From: Margaritifera margaritifera
Lineage: Eukaryota > Mollusca > Bivalvia > Unionida > Margaritiferidae
Assembly: GCA_029931535.1 (NCBI GenBank)
Contig: JAQPZY010001523.1
Location: 2,450,001 to 2,514,000 of the forward strand
Direction: 5' to 3'
DNA: 64,000 nt
Notes under the pieces: model-generated
What the model was told of the DNA's origin: nothing
Databases searched by the model: none
What the model saw: only the letters and a program-made list of their open reading frames with translations
Position numbers and translations under genes: made by a program
Part shown: piece by piece, positions 63,868-64,000 of the stretch
Layout of the letters: the number at the start of each line of letters is the position of its first letter
Position numbering within the stretch: the first letter of the stretch is position 1

Positions 63868-64000
63868 TTGGCTCAAGGTCACAGGGTTGTCATTCTTCAG
63901 TGTATTGAGAGGATTGTGAAGGAAAAACTTGATGTCCTTGACCTAGGACTGGCTGTGGACTTAATCAAACAGGCTTCCAATGAATTGACCCAGTCAAAGG
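63868..64000 (+). CDS. MROH1: MROH1-like (HEATR7A) exon, partial at window edge
   Basis: It begins directly after ttctctcag in phase 0 with LAQGHRVVILQCIERIVKEK and goes on to LDLGLAVDLIKQASNELTQS. The window ends one base into the next codon. The 'HR..IL...E.IV....D.LD...A..LI..AS.E(L/M)T..K' pattern continues the MROH1 N-terminus from the 56258 exon and forms the second helix pair of the HEAT solenoid. There are no stops or unusual codons. The rest of the gene must lie to the right. Confidence 0.85.
   Translation, partial: MAQGHRVVILQCIERIVKEKLDVLDLGLAVDLIKQASNELTQSK

Overview
The window is nuclear DNA from an animal, most likely a bivalve mollusc. Evidence for this: it is AT-rich, gene-poor and rich in minisatellites; it has spliceosomal exon boundaries; it carries tRNA-derived SINEs; it holds remnants of DIRS-like, Penelope-like, pogo/Tigger and mariner elements; and it contains dispersed repeats of the 'cacctggccgtaaggcc' and 'ggtccctttgagggactctt' kind that I associate, from memory, with bivalve genomes. 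No bacterial operons, rRNA genes or functional tRNA genes were seen. The species cannot be named from sequence alone.

The only host gene I can recognise is a plus-strand gene for a MROH1-like (HEATR7A) HEAT-repeat protein. One coding exon is at 56258-56403 and the next starts at 63868 and runs off the right edge. A 7.46 kb intron full of repeats lies between them. A possible first coding exon at 40729-40780 has a strong GTGAGT donor and joins the 56258 exon in frame, but this is unproven.

Layout. 1-1130: 28-bp satellite. 3614-4505: 35-bp satellite. 4971-5105: palindromic MITE. 10387-10831: nested inverted repeat with a near-perfect hairpin. 12.0-23.2 kb: several broken, coding-like stretches on both strands that I cannot name, plus a SINE and AT microsatellites. 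25.1-26.0 kb: short tandem arrays. 27395-28368 and 39296-40236: about 950 bp of sequence in opposite orientations, 11 kb apart. The right copy sits inside a second inverted repeat (38780-40559). Between them lie a tRNA-SINE, a RecQ-like helicase fragment and a pogo/Tigger transposon (35728-38738) with 24-bp termini and flanking TA. The Tigger transposase is dead: three frameshifts, a stop, and the first catalytic Asp changed to Ala.

43361-45989 is a compact DIRS-like remnant with inverted termini and a broken tyrosine recombinase. 46.4-49.6 kb holds three unrelated minisatellites. 52640-53600 is the broken 3' part of a Penelope-like retroelement, next to a cluster of interlocking inverted repeats. 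54178-54535 is a 10/20-bp array. The MROH1 intron holds a bivalve-type dispersed repeat, a 171-bp duplication, a 59-bp minisatellite and a mariner transposase fragment.

Apart from the MROH1-like gene, the window is a graveyard of mobile elements. The parts that most deserve a second look are the paired inverted repeats around 27-40.6 kb, the DIRS remnant, and the unidentified coding-like relics at 13-23 kb.
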